A stretch of 64,000 nt of DNA from Bacilli bacterium (GTDB lineage: Bacteria; Bacillota_I; Bacilli_A; RFN20; CAG-826), in NCBI GenBank assembly GCA_024399115.1, contig JAKSHZ010000004.1, positions 64,052-128,051 of the forward strand, written 5' to 3'. The position numbers were made by a program, and so were the translations under genes. Of this stretch, positions 8,254 to 16,693 are shown in pieces. Below the pieces are notes generated by a model. The model was not told where the DNA came from. It made no database searches and was given only the letters and a program-made list of their open reading frames with translations. The stretch's first letter is position 1. Every line of letters starts with the position of its first letter.

Positions 8254-8787
8254 TCATTTTTTGTTTCTATAACAAATTGAATTGTTGATCTTTTTTGCGG
8301 ACGCTTCAGATAACTGCAATTTAAAGTCTTTAGGGTTTGGATAGTTTTCTTTATTTCTTTCAAAATCGGCCAGTTTGCGTACATAATCATCGAGAATATC
8401 AACATAATTACAAAAGCCTATTTGGTAATAATATTCCAATCCCATAGGAACAAAATCGTTTTCATTCTGTTTTGGTAAAAGGGAAATAACACCGTTTTCA
8501 AATAATGCGGTTATACAATTAATAATTAATTTACCCTCGTTATTTGTTGAAATAATAGGTTTTTCTTCTCCTTTCCCTGAATAGAGTTCATCCATTGTAG
8601 TACCAGTCGCATCAGCTATTTTTTTAAGAGACAATAATCCTATATTTCTATTTCCGTTTTCATAAGCAGAAATTTGAGTAATTGAAATATCAGTAATTTC
8701 ATGTAAACGGCTTTGTGTTAGTCCAGCCTTTTCTCTTGCTTCCTTAATTCTTTTTCCAATTAAGATATTATCAGTTTCGTAAACCAT
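8254..8787 (-). CDS. XRE family transcriptional regulator
   Basis: A 177-residue protein. Residues 9-64 form a Cro/C1 helix-turn-helix (IGKRIKEAREKAGLTQSRL then ITQISAYENGNRNIG). The C-terminal 110 residues are unrecognised and may sense a ligand or bind a partner. A ribosome binding site AAAGGA precedes the ATG. The leader contains a palindrome overlapping the likely transcription start, pointing to autoregulation. The next gene on the other strand is a toxin-like cassette 220 bp away. Confidence 0.85.
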   Translation of the reverse strand: MVYETDNILIGKRIKEAREKAGLTQSRLHEITDISITQISAYENGNRNIGLLSLKKIADATGTTMDELYSGKGEEKPIISTNNEGKLIINCITALFENGVISLLPKQNENDFVPMGLEYYYQIGFCNYVDILDDYVRKLADFERNKENYPNPKDFKLQLSEASAKKINNSICYRNKK

Positions 8788-8822
8788 GCATTATCCTTTC
8801 CGTCAATAAGTATTAACTAATA

Positions 8823-8836
8823 AGTAAATGTTTACT
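8823..8836. promoter_or_regulatory. Candidate XRE operator
   Basis: Palindrome AGTAAATGTTTACT directly downstream of the minus-strand extended -10 (TGTTATCAT) of the XRE gene, where a repressor would block initiation. Confidence 0.5.
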
Positions 8837-8900
8837 CCTATGATAACACATATTTACTGTTTTGCTATTATTTTTCGCGTGGTTTGCTTTTTCATCAGAT

Positions 8901-8916
8901 AAAGTGATTTCACTTT
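8901..8916. promoter_or_regulatory. Palindrome between the XRE gene and the toxin-like gene
   Basis: Perfect 7-bp inverted repeat AAAGTGA-TT-TCACTTT about 90 bp upstream of the plus-strand toxin-like gene. It is a candidate operator different in sequence from the one at 8823. Confidence 0.4.
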
Positions 8917-9008
8917 TCTATCATCTAGTTCCTGTTTTAAGGATTTTTTAGACTATTTTTGTGATTAAGAAGCAGTCTAATTTTCACAGAAAGGAGGTGA
9001 AGCTCTTA

Positions 9009-9461
9009 ATGTCTAATTCTTATAAACCAGGTGGAGGAAATAAACCACAGCCTTATATTCCTGCAGGTAATGGCGACAAAAGCGGAGAATATACAAATAA
9101 GTCTACCAACCAAACAAGTATCAATCAGAAACGTGGTGTTATGAACTGTAACATTAGGAACAAGAGATTCAGTTACAATTTTTGCCATTCATCACTTGTT
9201 CAAAAAGTAACCGATACTTTTATTTCAGACCAAGGGGTTTCCATCCCAAAAATTGGAAAACCCAACTCAGTATCTAAAAAAATAATAGATGGTTATGTTG
9301 TAACAGAAAGATATTATAATAGTAAAGGCGAAGTTTATTTGGATATTGACTATACATGTCATGGGAATCCAAAAAGACATCCAATTGTTCCACATATCCA
9401 TAGGTGGAATAAAAATGAAGCTGGTATTTTAGAACGAGGCGGATGGGAGGTTTTTCAATGA
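9009..9461 (+). CDS. Orphan polymorphic-toxin-like C-terminal domain
   Basis: 150 residues from the ATG at 9009, which has a strong AAAGGAGGTG ribosome binding site; the frame extends further upstream without one. The N-terminus MSNSYKPGGGNKPQPYIPAG is a Gly/Pro-rich linker like those before toxin modules of polymorphic toxins. The C-terminal 80 residues, with VTERYYNSKGEVYLDIDYT and HGNPKRHPIVPHIHRWN (a His-rich end), resemble nuclease toxin domains, but I cannot name the family. There is no secretion or delivery domain. Plus strand, and overlapping a small downstream gene by 4 bases, in toxin-immunity fashion. Confidence 0.6.
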   Translation: MSNSYKPGGGNKPQPYIPAGNGDKSGEYTNKSTNQTSINQKRGVMNCNIRNKRFSYNFCHSSLVQKVTDTFISDQGVSIPKIGKPNSVSKKIIDGYVVTERYYNSKGEVYLDIDYTCHGNPKRHPIVPHIHRWNKNEAGILERGGWEVFQ

Positions 9462-9703
9462 AAGCTGAATGTATTGAATGTTTGATTGAATGCAATCGAG
9501 AAATTGAATTTTCTTATTTAGGGCACCGCTACTCAATTACATACTTTAGAACCAATGATCAAAAAATGATTTCTATTTGCGAATTTTACAAAAAACCAAT
9601 TGAGGTAAAATCAGCATTTGAAGTACTAAATTTAAAAATTGGGTCTTTAACACTTGAAAAAATCTTTGCAAAGTTGCCCGACTCAGCATTTGACATTTTC
9701 TAA
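9458..9703 (+). CDS. Putative immunity protein of the 9.0-kb cassette
   Basis: 81 residues starting at the ATG that overlaps the preceding TGA (ATGA), with ribosome binding site GGGAGG upstream. A small soluble protein with an N-terminal CIECLIEC cysteine cluster and aromatic-rich strands; family unknown. The assignment as immunity partner rests on the overlap, size and order after a toxin-like gene. A plus-strand terminator follows at once. Confidence 0.55.
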   Translation: MKAECIECLIECNREIEFSYLGHRYSITYFRTNDQKMISICEFYKKPIEVKSAFEVLNLKIGSLTLEKIFAKLPDSAFDIF

Positions 9704-9713
9704 TATTATTAAT

Positions 9714-9752
9714 AAAACCGCTAATACGACTGCTATAAAAGGCGGTTTTTTA
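9714..9752 (+). terminator. Terminator of the toxin/immunity-like cassette
   Basis: Stem AACCGC / GCGGTT with a 20-base loop followed by a run of Ts on the plus strand, 12 bases after the stop codon. Confidence 0.65.
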
Positions 9753-9790
9753 AAATTAAAGGCTTAGTCGATAAATCCAACTAAGCCTAA
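9750..9790 (-). terminator. Terminator of the tRNA cluster
   Basis: Perfect 9-bp inverted repeat AGGCTTAGT / ACTAAGCCT with an 11-base loop and T-rich tail on the minus strand, downstream of tRNA-Thr. Confidence 0.65.
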
Positions 9791-9799
9791 TTATTCTCG

Positions 9800-9875
9800 T
9801 GGTGCCGTCTATCGGAATCGAACCAACAACCTACTGATTACAAATCAGTTGCTCTGCCAATTGAGCTAAGACGGC
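9800..9875 (-). tRNA. tRNA-Thr (anticodon UGU)
   Basis: 76 bases including encoded CCA. Acceptor GCCGTCT/AGACGGC, anticodon loop TTTGTAA (anticodon TGT), T-loop TTCGATT. Last tRNA of a three-gene cluster. Confidence 0.95.
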
Positions 9876-9880
9876 TTCTC

Positions 9881-9955
9881 TGGGGGACACTATTGGGATT
9901 GAACCAATGACCTCTTCCGTGTGAAGGAAGCGTTCTCCCACTGAACTAAGTGTCC
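9881..9955 (-). tRNA. tRNA-Val (anticodon CAC)
   Basis: 75 bases including encoded CCA. Acceptor GGACACT/AGTGTCC, anticodon stem CTTCC/GGAAG, loop TTCACAC (anticodon CAC, reading GUG). The base before CCA appears to be C, whereas bacterial tRNA-Val usually has A73. Confidence 0.88.
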
Positions 9956-10004
9956 AGCTCTAGTGCCTTTATGTAAACAACCTCTTTTGAGGATTTTAAC
10001 TGCT

Positions 10005-10081
<77 letters not shown>

Positions 10082-10102
10082 GTCTATTAAGACAGCGTTA
10101 AT

Positions 10103-10131
10103 AATATACTATTCTTATAAAGAAAAATCAA
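10103..10131 (-). promoter_or_regulatory. Promoter of the tRNA-Ile/Val/Thr cluster
   Basis: Minus-strand TTGATT, 17-bp spacer, TATATT, with the -10 box ending 21 bases before the tRNA-Ile 5' end. Confidence 0.6.
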
Positions 10132-10144
10132 TATGTAATTTTAA

Positions 10145-10178
10145 AGAAAAAAGGAAGATTTTTTGCAATCTTCCTTAA
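10145..10178 (-). terminator. Terminator of rplM-rpsI
   Basis: Perfect 10-bp stem AAGGAAGATT / AATCTTCCTT with a 6-base loop followed by a T tract, about 25 bases after the rpsI stop. Confidence 0.8.
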
Positions 10179-10203
10179 TTTCAGTTTCAAGTTCAATAAA
10201 CGA

Positions 10204-10605
10204 TTAACGTTTAGAGAATTGTGGAGCTCTACGAGCAGCTTTGAGACCGTATTTCTTACGTTCTTTCTTTCTTGAATCTCTAGCTAATAAACCAGCGACT
10301 TTTAAAGTTGAACGATCACAGCCAGCTTCTAATAATGCTCTTGCGATACCTAAGCGGATAGCACCAGCTTGACCAGTGAATCCACCACCCTTAACATCAA
10401 CAGTAACGTCGTATTTTTCTTCAACGCCTGATAATACTAATGGTTGTTTTAAGTCCATAACTAATGTTGCAAATGGCATATATTCGTTAACGTCTTTACC
10501 ATTAACTGTGATTTTGCCTTTGCCTGAAGTGATATAAACTCTAGCAGTAGAAGTTTTTCTTCTACCTGTTCCGTAATATTGGATATCAGATTTCTTTGCC
10601 ATCAT
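10204..10605 (-). CDS. rpsI: 30S ribosomal protein uS9
   Basis: 133 residues, full length for S9. The N-terminus [16 protein letters not shown], the central [19 protein letters not shown] and the C-terminal [25 protein letters not shown] tail (which reaches the decoding P site) are diagnostic. A GGAGG ribosome binding site precedes tandem ATGs; either may be used. It is co-transcribed behind rplM with a 10-base gap, the universal bacterial arrangement. Confidence 0.98.
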   Translation of the reverse strand: MMAKKSDIQYYGTGRRKTSTARVYITSGKGKITVNGKDVNEYMPFATLVMDLKQPLVLSGVEEKYDVTVDVKGGGFTGQAGAIRLGIARALLEAGCDRSTLKVAGLLARDSRKKERKKYGLKAARRAPQFSKR

Positions 10606-10615
10606 TTAATCCTCC

Positions 10616-11056
10616 TTAGAAGTTGAGCTCAAGAACTTCTGGTTTTTGAGCTTCATGTTTGTGTTCAGGACCTTCATAAACGAATAATTTCTTTTCGATA
10701 GCACGGCCTAAACGACCTTTTGGACACATACCGTGAACTGCTCTTTCGACCATTTCACATGGGAATTTTTCGACCATTTCCTTTGCTGTACGTGTTCTTA
10801 AACCTCCATCATAACCAGAAACATTATAGTATTTCTTTGTGTGGAGTTTGTCTCCTGAGAGACCGACTTTTTTAGCGTTAACGATGATGACGTAATCACC
10901 ACAGTCAACGTTTGGTGTCCAAGTTGGTTTATTCTTACCAATTAAAACTTGGGCGACATAAGAGACTAATCTTCCTAATGGCTTGTCTGTTGCATCGATG
11001 ACATACCATTTTCTTTGGATTTCTTGTGCTTTTGCAATTGTTGTTTGACGTTGCAT
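10616..11056 (-). CDS. rplM: 50S ribosomal protein uL13
   Basis: 146 residues, full length. Diagnostic segments are [47 protein letters not shown] and the region ending [20 protein letters not shown]. It is the first gene of the rplM-rpsI operon, with ribosome binding site AAGGAGGA 11 bases before the ATG, a consensus-like promoter at 11133-11161 and a leader of about 70 nt. L13 itself may bind the leader, as reported for Firmicutes L13 leaders (inference). Confidence 0.98.
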   Translation of the reverse strand: MQRQTTIAKAQEIQRKWYVIDATDKPLGRLVSYVAQVLIGKNKPTWTPNVDCGDYVIIVNAKKVGLSGDKLHTKKYYNVSGYDGGLRTRTAKEMVEKFPCEMVERAVHGMCPKGRLGRAIEKKLFVYEGPEHKHEAQKPEVLELNF

Positions 11057-11126
11057 AACTGTAAATCCTCCTTTATCAAACTAACTTTTTCCTTACCGGG
11101 GACTTCGCTAATTTGCTTTTGTGCCG
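11057..11126 (-). promoter_or_regulatory. rplM leader, possible L13-type autoregulatory element
   Basis: The untranslated region of about 70 nt between the predicted start site and rplM contains short self-complementary blocks around CCCCGG. Position fits the L13 leader RNA of Firmicutes, but I could not confirm the fold. Confidence 0.35.
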
Positions 11127-11132
11127 AGTAAA

Positions 11133-11161
11133 ATAATATGTTAAATATTGCCTAATGTCAA
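11133..11161 (-). promoter_or_regulatory. Promoter of rplM-rpsI
   Basis: Minus-strand TTGACA, exactly 17-bp spacer, TATTAT: a near-consensus sigma-A promoter, as expected for ribosomal protein genes. Confidence 0.75.
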
Positions 11162-11213
11162 ACATTTATTTCATAGAAATGAATGCTACATATTATATGA
11201 GACTAGAAGGCAA

Positions 11214-11240
11214 CAAAAAAATGGCCCTTCCGGCCATTAA
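11214..11240 (-). terminator. Terminator of yebC
   Basis: Stem AATGGCC / GGCCATT with a 5-base loop and a run of seven Ts on the minus strand, 14 bases after the stop. Confidence 0.75.
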
Positions 11241-11252
11241 TTTTTGAATCAA

Positions 11253-11957
11253 TTAGTCAACGTTGTGATATACGTTTTGAACGTCTTGAAGTTCATCTAA
11301 CATATCGCATAATTCATCGAATTTGCGTTTGTCTTCTGGATCATCAAGAGTGACTGGATCGTTAGCTAAGAAAGTGATTTCTGCAACATCGAATTCAGTA
11401 ATTCCTAAATCATTTAAAACTGATCTAGCATCAGCAAATGCTGATGGTTCAACGATAACTTCAATTTTTCCATCTTCTAAAGTAACTTCTTTAACATCAA
11501 CGTCGCCTAAGATTAAATTTTCTTCGACTTCGTCTCTATTTGTACCTGAGAAAGAGAAAAGACCGACTTGTGTGAAGTTGAAAATTGTAGAACCTAAGTG
11601 ACCACCTTTTTTAGTGATTGCTTGTCTAACTTCGATGAATGCACGGTTTGAGTTATCTGATAATGTGTCGATGATGAATAAAGATCCACCAGGACCGAAT
11701 GCTTCGTATCTACCAGCAGTATATGTTTCAGCGTTTCCGCCTTTTGCTTTTTGAATAGCTCTGTCGATAACGTCTTTAGTAACGTTTTGACCTTTCCATT
11801 TATCAATTGCACTTCTAAGTGCTAAGTTCATATCTGGATTAGGTTCACCAGACTTTGCAGCCATGTAAATTTCTTTACTAGCTCTCATAAATAAAGCACT
11901 TCTTTTTGCGGCTGTAGCAGCCATTGCTTTTGCTCTTACTTCATGTGCTCTTCCCAT
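11253..11957 (-). CDS. yebC: YebC/PmpR (TACO1) family protein
   Basis: 234 residues, normal length. The N-terminus MGRAHEVRAKAMAATAAKRSALF is the family signature (normally MAGHSKWANI or MGRAHEV in Firmicutes-type members), followed by NPDMNLALRSAIDKWKG and GNAETYTAGRYEAFGPGG. YebC proteins were annotated as transcription regulators and have more recently been linked to translation of proline-rich stretches. Single gene with ribosome binding site AGGAGA and its own terminator. Confidence 0.93.
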   Translation of the reverse strand: MGRAHEVRAKAMAATAAKRSALFMRASKEIYMAAKSGEPNPDMNLALRSAIDKWKGQNVTKDVIDRAIQKAKGGNAETYTAGRYEAFGPGGSLFIIDTLSDNSNRAFIEVRQAITKKGGHLGSTIFNFTQVGLFSFSGTNRDEVEENLILGDVDVKEVTLEDGKIEVIVEPSAFADARSVLNDLGITEFDVAEITFLANDPVTLDDPEDKRKFDELCDMLDELQDVQNVYHNVD

Positions 11958-12012
11958 AATATTCTCCTATTACCGCCAAAAATAATATCACATCTTCATT
12001 AACAATGAAATA

Positions 12013-12744
12013 TTAATAATACACTTTAACTAAATACAACCCTTGTGGAGGTGCTTTGTATTGAACGATTTCTCTAACTTTGTCTTCTTTAAGATGATAA
12101 GAAATGAAATCTAATTCTTCATTTTTACTAGCGATTGCAAGCGCTGCTCCCATCATATTTCTAATCTGGTAACGCATAAATCCTGTGCCAGTAAATTCCA
12201 CAACAATGTCATTATCTTGTTTCTTTAAAACAACAGAGAAGATTTCTCTAACATAATTATCTTCATCTTCTTCTTTACTAGTAAAATCTTTGAAGCAATG
12301 CATTCCTTCAAATTGCTTCAATGCTTTTGAAAACAAATCATAGTCAAAAGAGAATGGATATACATATTGATATTCGTTTTCAAAAGGGTCTTTTACCCCT
12401 AAACGAATCTTGTACATATATGTCTTTCCTTTAGCAGAAAATCTAGCATGAAAATCATCATCTACTTGCTTAAAAGAAAGAATTTTTATGTCTTTATCAA
12501 TCATTCTGTTAATTGAATAACATAACTTATCTAGATCTATTTCCTTATTAATATCGAATGTGAATGTCTGCTCGAGAGCGTGTACACCCGCATCAGTTCT
12601 TCCAGAACCAAAGATAGTTGTTTCCGTATTTAAAACTTGCGAAAGAGCTTTCTCAATTTCGCCTTGAACAGTTATAACAGTTGGTTGTTTTGCCCAACCT
12701 AAGAATTTTGTTCCTTTATAAGATACAGTACCTAATACTCTCAT
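12013..12744 (-). CDS. truA: tRNA pseudouridine(38-40) synthase TruA
   Basis: 243 residues, full length. The catalytic Asp lies in the motif GSGRTDAGVHALEQTF (about residues 45-60). VSYKGTKFLGWAKQP at the N-terminus and the C-terminal FTGTGFMRYQIRNMMGAAL complete the fold. It modifies uridines 38-40 of the tRNA anticodon arm. It is the last gene of ecfA1-ecfA2-ecfT-truA, an arrangement conserved in Firmicutes, with 7 bases after ecfT. Confidence 0.96.
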   Translation of the reverse strand: MRVLGTVSYKGTKFLGWAKQPTVITVQGEIEKALSQVLNTETTIFGSGRTDAGVHALEQTFTFDINKEIDLDKLCYSINRMIDKDIKILSFKQVDDDFHARFSAKGKTYMYKIRLGVKDPFENEYQYVYPFSFDYDLFSKALKQFEGMHCFKDFTSKEEDEDNYVREIFSVVLKKQDNDIVVEFTGTGFMRYQIRNMMGAALAIASKNEELDFISYHLKEDKVREIVQYKAPPQGLYLVKVYY

Positions 12745-12751
12745 AACTCAC

Positions 12752-13603
12752 CTAGAAAAATACAATTTGTGCGACATGGCTATCGTAAACCAATAAGAAG
12801 ACAATGCCACCGAATATTAAAAGAGAAAATACGATAGCAACAATGTCTCTCCAAGAACCTTTTAAAACTTTATATCTTGAACGTTTTGCTTTTGGATCAT
12901 ACCCTCTAGCTTCCATAGCGTTTGCGAGTTGTTCACTTCTCTCAATAGCCGAGACAAATAGAGGAATGATAAGCGAAATAATTGCTCCAAATCTCTTGAA
13001 AATTGAACCATGTTTGAAGTCCGCACCACGAGATTCTTGAGCTTTCATGATACGATTTGTCTCGTCTAAAAGCGTAGGAATAAATCTCAAAGCGATAGAT
13101 AAAGTCATAGCAATTTCATGAACCGGGAAACGGATAACTTTTAAGGGATGCATATACCACTCAAAAGCGTATGTCATATCCATTGGTCTAGTAGATGAAG
13201 TTAACACCATTGCTAAAGAAATTAAAAGCATTAATCTCACTATGATATAGCCCATATTCACAAAAACATCCCAATAAACCACCTTACCAAAGATAGTAAA
13301 TGCGACTGGTAAATTAGGCTCTGGAACAGGGGTAATAATATAAATTATTAATAAGAAAAGCATCATAAACCACATCATAGAGAGCGACTTAAATAGCTCT
13401 AAAATGTTGATCTTGCTGCATATCATAAGTACAAAAACTAAGACTAAGTATCCAACAGCCATCAATAAACTTGTAATGTTATTTGTGAAATGTAAGAAGA
13501 CTGCGACAGAGAAAAGAATCAACAAGAAAATCTTTGTTCTTGGATCAAGTTTATGAACAAAAGTTTTCTCACTGACGTAACGGCCAAATACCATGCTACT
13601 CAT
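12752..13603 (-). CDS. ecfT: ECF transporter transmembrane component EcfT
   Basis: 283 residues from the ATG at 13603, which has GGAGG five bases upstream and overlaps the ecfA2 stop (ATGAGTAG). Hydrophobic helices are at about 25-60, 70-95 and 105-135, with one at the C-terminus. The two coupling-helix signatures AQESRGAD and NAMEARGYD (the Ala-Arg-Gly motifs that dock to the ATPases) are both present. It forms the shared energising module for vitamin or metal uptake with EcfA1/EcfA2; substrate-binding S components are not in this window. Confidence 0.95.
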   Translation of the reverse strand: MSSMVFGRYVSEKTFVHKLDPRTKIFLLILFSVAVFLHFTNNITSLLMAVGYLVLVFVLMICSKINILELFKSLSMMWFMMLFLLIIYIITPVPEPNLPVAFTIFGKVVYWDVFVNMGYIIVRLMLLISLAMVLTSSTRPMDMTYAFEWYMHPLKVIRFPVHEIAMTLSIALRFIPTLLDETNRIMKAQESRGADFKHGSIFKRFGAIISLIIPLFVSAIERSEQLANAMEARGYDPKAKRSRYKVLKGSWRDIVAIVFSLLIFGGIVFLLVYDSHVAQIVFF

Positions 13604-14453
13604 GTTTTGACCTCCACTCCTCAATTTGATTGATTAATGTTTTAACGTCTCTAACTCTGTTAATATCGATATCTATGCCTTTTTTAGCTAAGCTTCTTGC
13701 AAAACTAATTACTTCTGGGATTTCAATAATCTTACAAACCCCTTCGTCTAAGAAGAATTCGTCAGGAGTACCATCAAAGAAAATCTTACCACCATCAATT
13801 AAAACAACGTGGTTAGCGTATTTTCTAACAATTTCCATGTTATGGGTAACTAAAATAACTGTTCTACCTTCTTCGTGGAGAGACTTAATAAATTCTAAGA
13901 TTTCTTTTTTACTTCTTGGGTCAAGTCCAGCAGTTGGTTCATCAAGAACTAGAGTCTTTGGTTCAAGCGCTAAGATACCTGCTATAGCGACTTTACGTCT
14001 TTCACCACCCGATAATTCGAATGGAGATCTATTAAAATATGACTCATTTAATCCAACTTTAAGAATGTACTCTTTTGCTTTTTCATAAGCTTGTTCTTTG
14101 TCCATTCCATTATTGATTAATCCGAATGCTACATCTTTAACAATAGTTTCTTCGAACAATTGGTATTCTGGAAATTGGAAAACAAGTCCAACTTTTTTAC
14201 GTAACTCTTTTGTAGTTTTGTTTTTCTTACATAAAAGTTGAGTGCTGACTCCATCAACAAAAATCTCACCTAATGTAGGCATCTCAAGACCGTTTAACAT
14301 TTGGACTAAGGTAGATTTTCCACTACCAGTTTGTCCAACAATAGTTAAATAATCTCCATCATTGATTGTTATGGAGACATTAGTCAAAGCCTCATAAGCA
14401 TTAGCAGACTTTGGAGAATATGTATATGATACGTTCTTTACTTCGATTGCCAT
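13596..14453 (-). CDS. ecfA2: ECF transporter ATPase EcfA2
   Basis: 285 residues. ABC ATPase motifs: Walker A GQTGSGKST (about residues 38-46), Q-loop QFPEYQLF, signature LSGGERRKVAIAG, Walker B LVLDEPTAGLD, H-loop VTHNM. The Q-loop variant FPEYQLFE is typical of EcfA2. It overlaps ecfA1 by 16 bases and ecfT by 8. It powers vitamin uptake in a complex with EcfA1, EcfT and an interchangeable S component. Confidence 0.95.
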   Translation of the reverse strand: MAIEVKNVSYTYSPKSANAYEALTNVSITINDGDYLTIVGQTGSGKSTLVQMLNGLEMPTLGEIFVDGVSTQLLCKKNKTTKELRKKVGLVFQFPEYQLFEETIVKDVAFGLINNGMDKEQAYEKAKEYILKVGLNESYFNRSPFELSGGERRKVAIAGILALEPKTLVLDEPTAGLDPRSKKEILEFIKSLHEEGRTVILVTHNMEIVRKYANHVVLIDGGKIFFDGTPDEFFLDEGVCKIIEIPEVISFARSLAKKGIDIDINRVRDVKTLINQIEEWRSKHE

Positions 14454-15259
14454 ACAATATCCACCATCTCATCAAGTGATTTAGAATTATCGACATCATA
14501 GCCGATTTCACCTAATGCTTTTCTAACTTTATATATAAAAGGAGTTGTTAACTTATTTTTAAGAATTAAATCCTCATTACTAAAAATTTCTTCAGGAGTA
14601 CCAACTTTTGATACCTTGCCTGAAGAAACTAAAATTATCTTGTCACTGAAAAGAGCTTCATTGACATCATGAGTAATTGAAATAATTGTTAATTTTGGAT
14701 TTTCTTTTCTAAGGGAATAAATGAGTTCGTTAATCTCTTTTCTACCCTTAGGATCTAACATTGAAGTAGCTTCATCCAAAATTAAAATTTCTGGGTTTAG
14801 TGCTAATGCTCCGGCAATTGCGACACGTTGCTTTTGGCCTCCAGAAAGATTACTTGGTTCCTTATCGAAGTATCTATCCATGCCAACAAGCTTTAAAAAC
14901 TTGAAAATTACATCGTGCATTTGTTCTGTAGGAAATTGTCTATTTTCCAAACCAAAAGCAACGTCTTCTTCGACCGTAGAACCTATAAATTGATTGTCAG
15001 GGTTTTGGAAAACCAATGACATCTTATTACGTATAGTTGAAACAGAAGTTTGAGTTAATTGTTCTCCATCAATGAAAATCTCTCCAGCTTTTGGATTTAA
15101 TAAACCCATAAGAAGCTTAGCCAATGTTGATTTACCAGAACCATTATGGCCAAGGATTGAGACATATTCCCCAGCTTCGATTTCAAACGATAAACCCTTC
15201 ACTACTGGCTCTTGATTGCTGTATGAGAATTCTAGATTTTTGACTTCTATTTTTTTCAT
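14438..15259 (-). CDS. ecfA1: ECF transporter ATPase EcfA1
   Basis: 273 residues from the ATG at 15259. ABC motifs: GHNGSGKSTLAK, Q-loop FQNPDNQFIG (the EcfA1 form), LSGGQKQRVAIAGAL, LILDEATSMLD and ITHDVNEAL. First gene of the ECF-truA operon. A TATACT box with an extended TG ends seven bases before the ATG and there is no ribosome binding site, so the mRNA is probably leaderless. Confidence 0.95.
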   Translation of the reverse strand: MKKIEVKNLEFSYSNQEPVVKGLSFEIEAGEYVSILGHNGSGKSTLAKLLMGLLNPKAGEIFIDGEQLTQTSVSTIRNKMSLVFQNPDNQFIGSTVEEDVAFGLENRQFPTEQMHDVIFKFLKLVGMDRYFDKEPSNLSGGQKQRVAIAGALALNPEILILDEATSMLDPKGRKEINELIYSLRKENPKLTIISITHDVNEALFSDKIILVSSGKVSKVGTPEEIFSNEDLILKNKLTTPFIYKVRKALGEIGYDVDNSKSLDEMVDIVWQSK

Positions 15260-15334
15260 GGCCAAAAGTATAACACAACTTTACGTGTTAATAAAATATT
15301 ATTGCCTTGTCACTATGTGGAAACTGAATAGCAG

Positions 15335-15964
15335 TTATTTAATTATGTGTTTTAATTTATTTCCGATTTTAGTTCTTATTGAGTTGATAATTCTGCAATA
15401 TTGAACATAAGTTAAATCGAATCGTTCTCTTGCTTCGCTTGGAGAATATCTTGATGCTAAGACGATGCAAATCTCTTTTTCTAATGGTGTTAAGCGATAC
15501 TTTTTATTTGAAATCACTTCCATTACTTCATTTGCAATAATTTCGGTTTCAATATTGTGGTCTTCTGCACCGAATCTTTCACCAATGCTAAGTGGATCTT
15601 CATTATCCCTGTAGGTTATATCGAGCGATACGAATTTGTTAGGATCTTCATTTAAATAAAAACGATTTCCTTCTCTTCCTAAGCTGCGCATTTCGCATTC
15701 TGCCCATACCCTTACAAACGGATAAAAAGCGTCTGATTTTTCATAACAGAACCTGTTTCTTGCTTTGCAATAGCCAATGACTGCGCTATTAAAGAAATCT
15801 TCAAAAGAATACCCATAATTGCTATGAGTATCGCAAAAATTTCTAGTTAAGCTTCTTAAATAAAGATAATAGCGTTCGTCTAATGTTTCTTTAGCTTTTA
15901 AGTCACCTTGTGCTATTAAAAGCAAAAGTTCAGCGTCTGTTACTCTTTTTTCGTCGTTTTCCAT
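15335..15964 (-). CDS. Sigma-70 family factor, SigH/ComX-like
   Basis: 209 residues. A sigma region 2 is suggested by LLIAQGDLKAKETL, GYSFEDFFNSAVIGYCKA and YPFVRVWAECEMRSLGRE (about residues 15-100). Region 4 (about 150-205) is weaker but has TPLEKEICIVLASRYSPSEARERF. It lies downstream of rlmB and cysS, the place of sigH in Bacillus. It may therefore be a divergent stationary-phase or competence sigma factor (inference). Ribosome binding site AAAGGGGGGG. Confidence 0.82.
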   Translation of the reverse strand: MENDEKRVTDAELLLLIAQGDLKAKETLDERYYLYLRSLTRNFCDTHSNYGYSFEDFFNSAVIGYCKARNRFCYEKSDAFYPFVRVWAECEMRSLGREGNRFYLNEDPNKFVSLDITYRDNEDPLSIGERFGAEDHNIETEIIANEVMEVISNKKYRLTPLEKEICIVLASRYSPSEARERFDLTYVQYCRIINSIRTKIGNKLKHIIK

Positions 15965-15982
15965 TCCCCCCCTTTCCCAGAT

Positions 15983-16693
15983 TTACTTTCGGATGTTGGC
16001 TAGGAGAATGCCGGCCGCTACTGAAGCGTTCAATGAATTTACCTTGCCTCTCATAGGAATTTTAACCACATAGTCTGAGTTCTTGAGCACTAATTTTGAA
16101 ACTCCAAATCCTTCACTGCCGATGACTAAAGCGCACTTAAAATCGTACTCTAAATCATTGTAGTAGGTGTTGGCATTTCCATCACTGCTAACAATCCAAT
16201 ATCCATCTGATTTTAATTTTTCTATTGCTTGATTTAAATTATTAACCATGCAGACAGGAACGTAATTAATAGCTCCCGCTGATGTTTTAGCAACTGTTGA
16301 ATTAAGTGGGATTTGATTATGCTTTGATATGATTACCGCACTTACGTTAAAAATATCAGCACTTCTTAAAATCGCACCGAAATTGTGTGGATCTTCAATT
16401 CCATCTAGAATTAATAAAACTGGGTTTTCTTCTTTAGAAGCGAGTCTTAAAGCTCCTTCTAAATCGATATATTCATAAGGTTTTGTTATTGCTGCAACAT
16501 TTTGATGAACACCATCACATGACTTATTCATCTCTACTGCATCGATGTATTTAACGACAACATTGTTGCTAACGAAGTCTAAAATTTTCTTGTCTGAAAA
16601 TCCCTTTACGAGATAAAGGGTAACGACTTTATTAGCCTTTAATGCTTCCATTACAGCATTTCTACCGAAGATTAAATTATCTTTCTTAATCAT
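15983..16693 (-). CDS. rlmB: 23S rRNA (guanosine-2'-O)-methyltransferase RlmB
   Basis: 236 residues of the SpoU/TrmH SPOUT family. The N-terminal substrate-binding domain starts IFGRNAVMEALKANK. The three SpoU motifs are present: LDGIEDPHNFGAILRSADIFN, ALVIGSEGFGVSKLVLKNSD and VKIPMRGKVNSLNASVAAGILL. It methylates G2251 of 23S rRNA. It starts exactly where cysS stops; the mrnC gene that lies between them in Bacillus is absent. Confidence 0.94.
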   Translation of the reverse strand: MIKKDNLIFGRNAVMEALKANKVVTLYLVKGFSDKKILDFVSNNVVVKYIDAVEMNKSCDGVHQNVAAITKPYEYIDLEGALRLASKEENPVLLILDGIEDPHNFGAILRSADIFNVSAVIISKHNQIPLNSTVAKTSAGAINYVPVCMVNNLNQAIEKLKSDGYWIVSSDGNANTYYNDLEYDFKCALVIGSEGFGVSKLVLKNSDYVVKIPMRGKVNSLNASVAAGILLANIRK

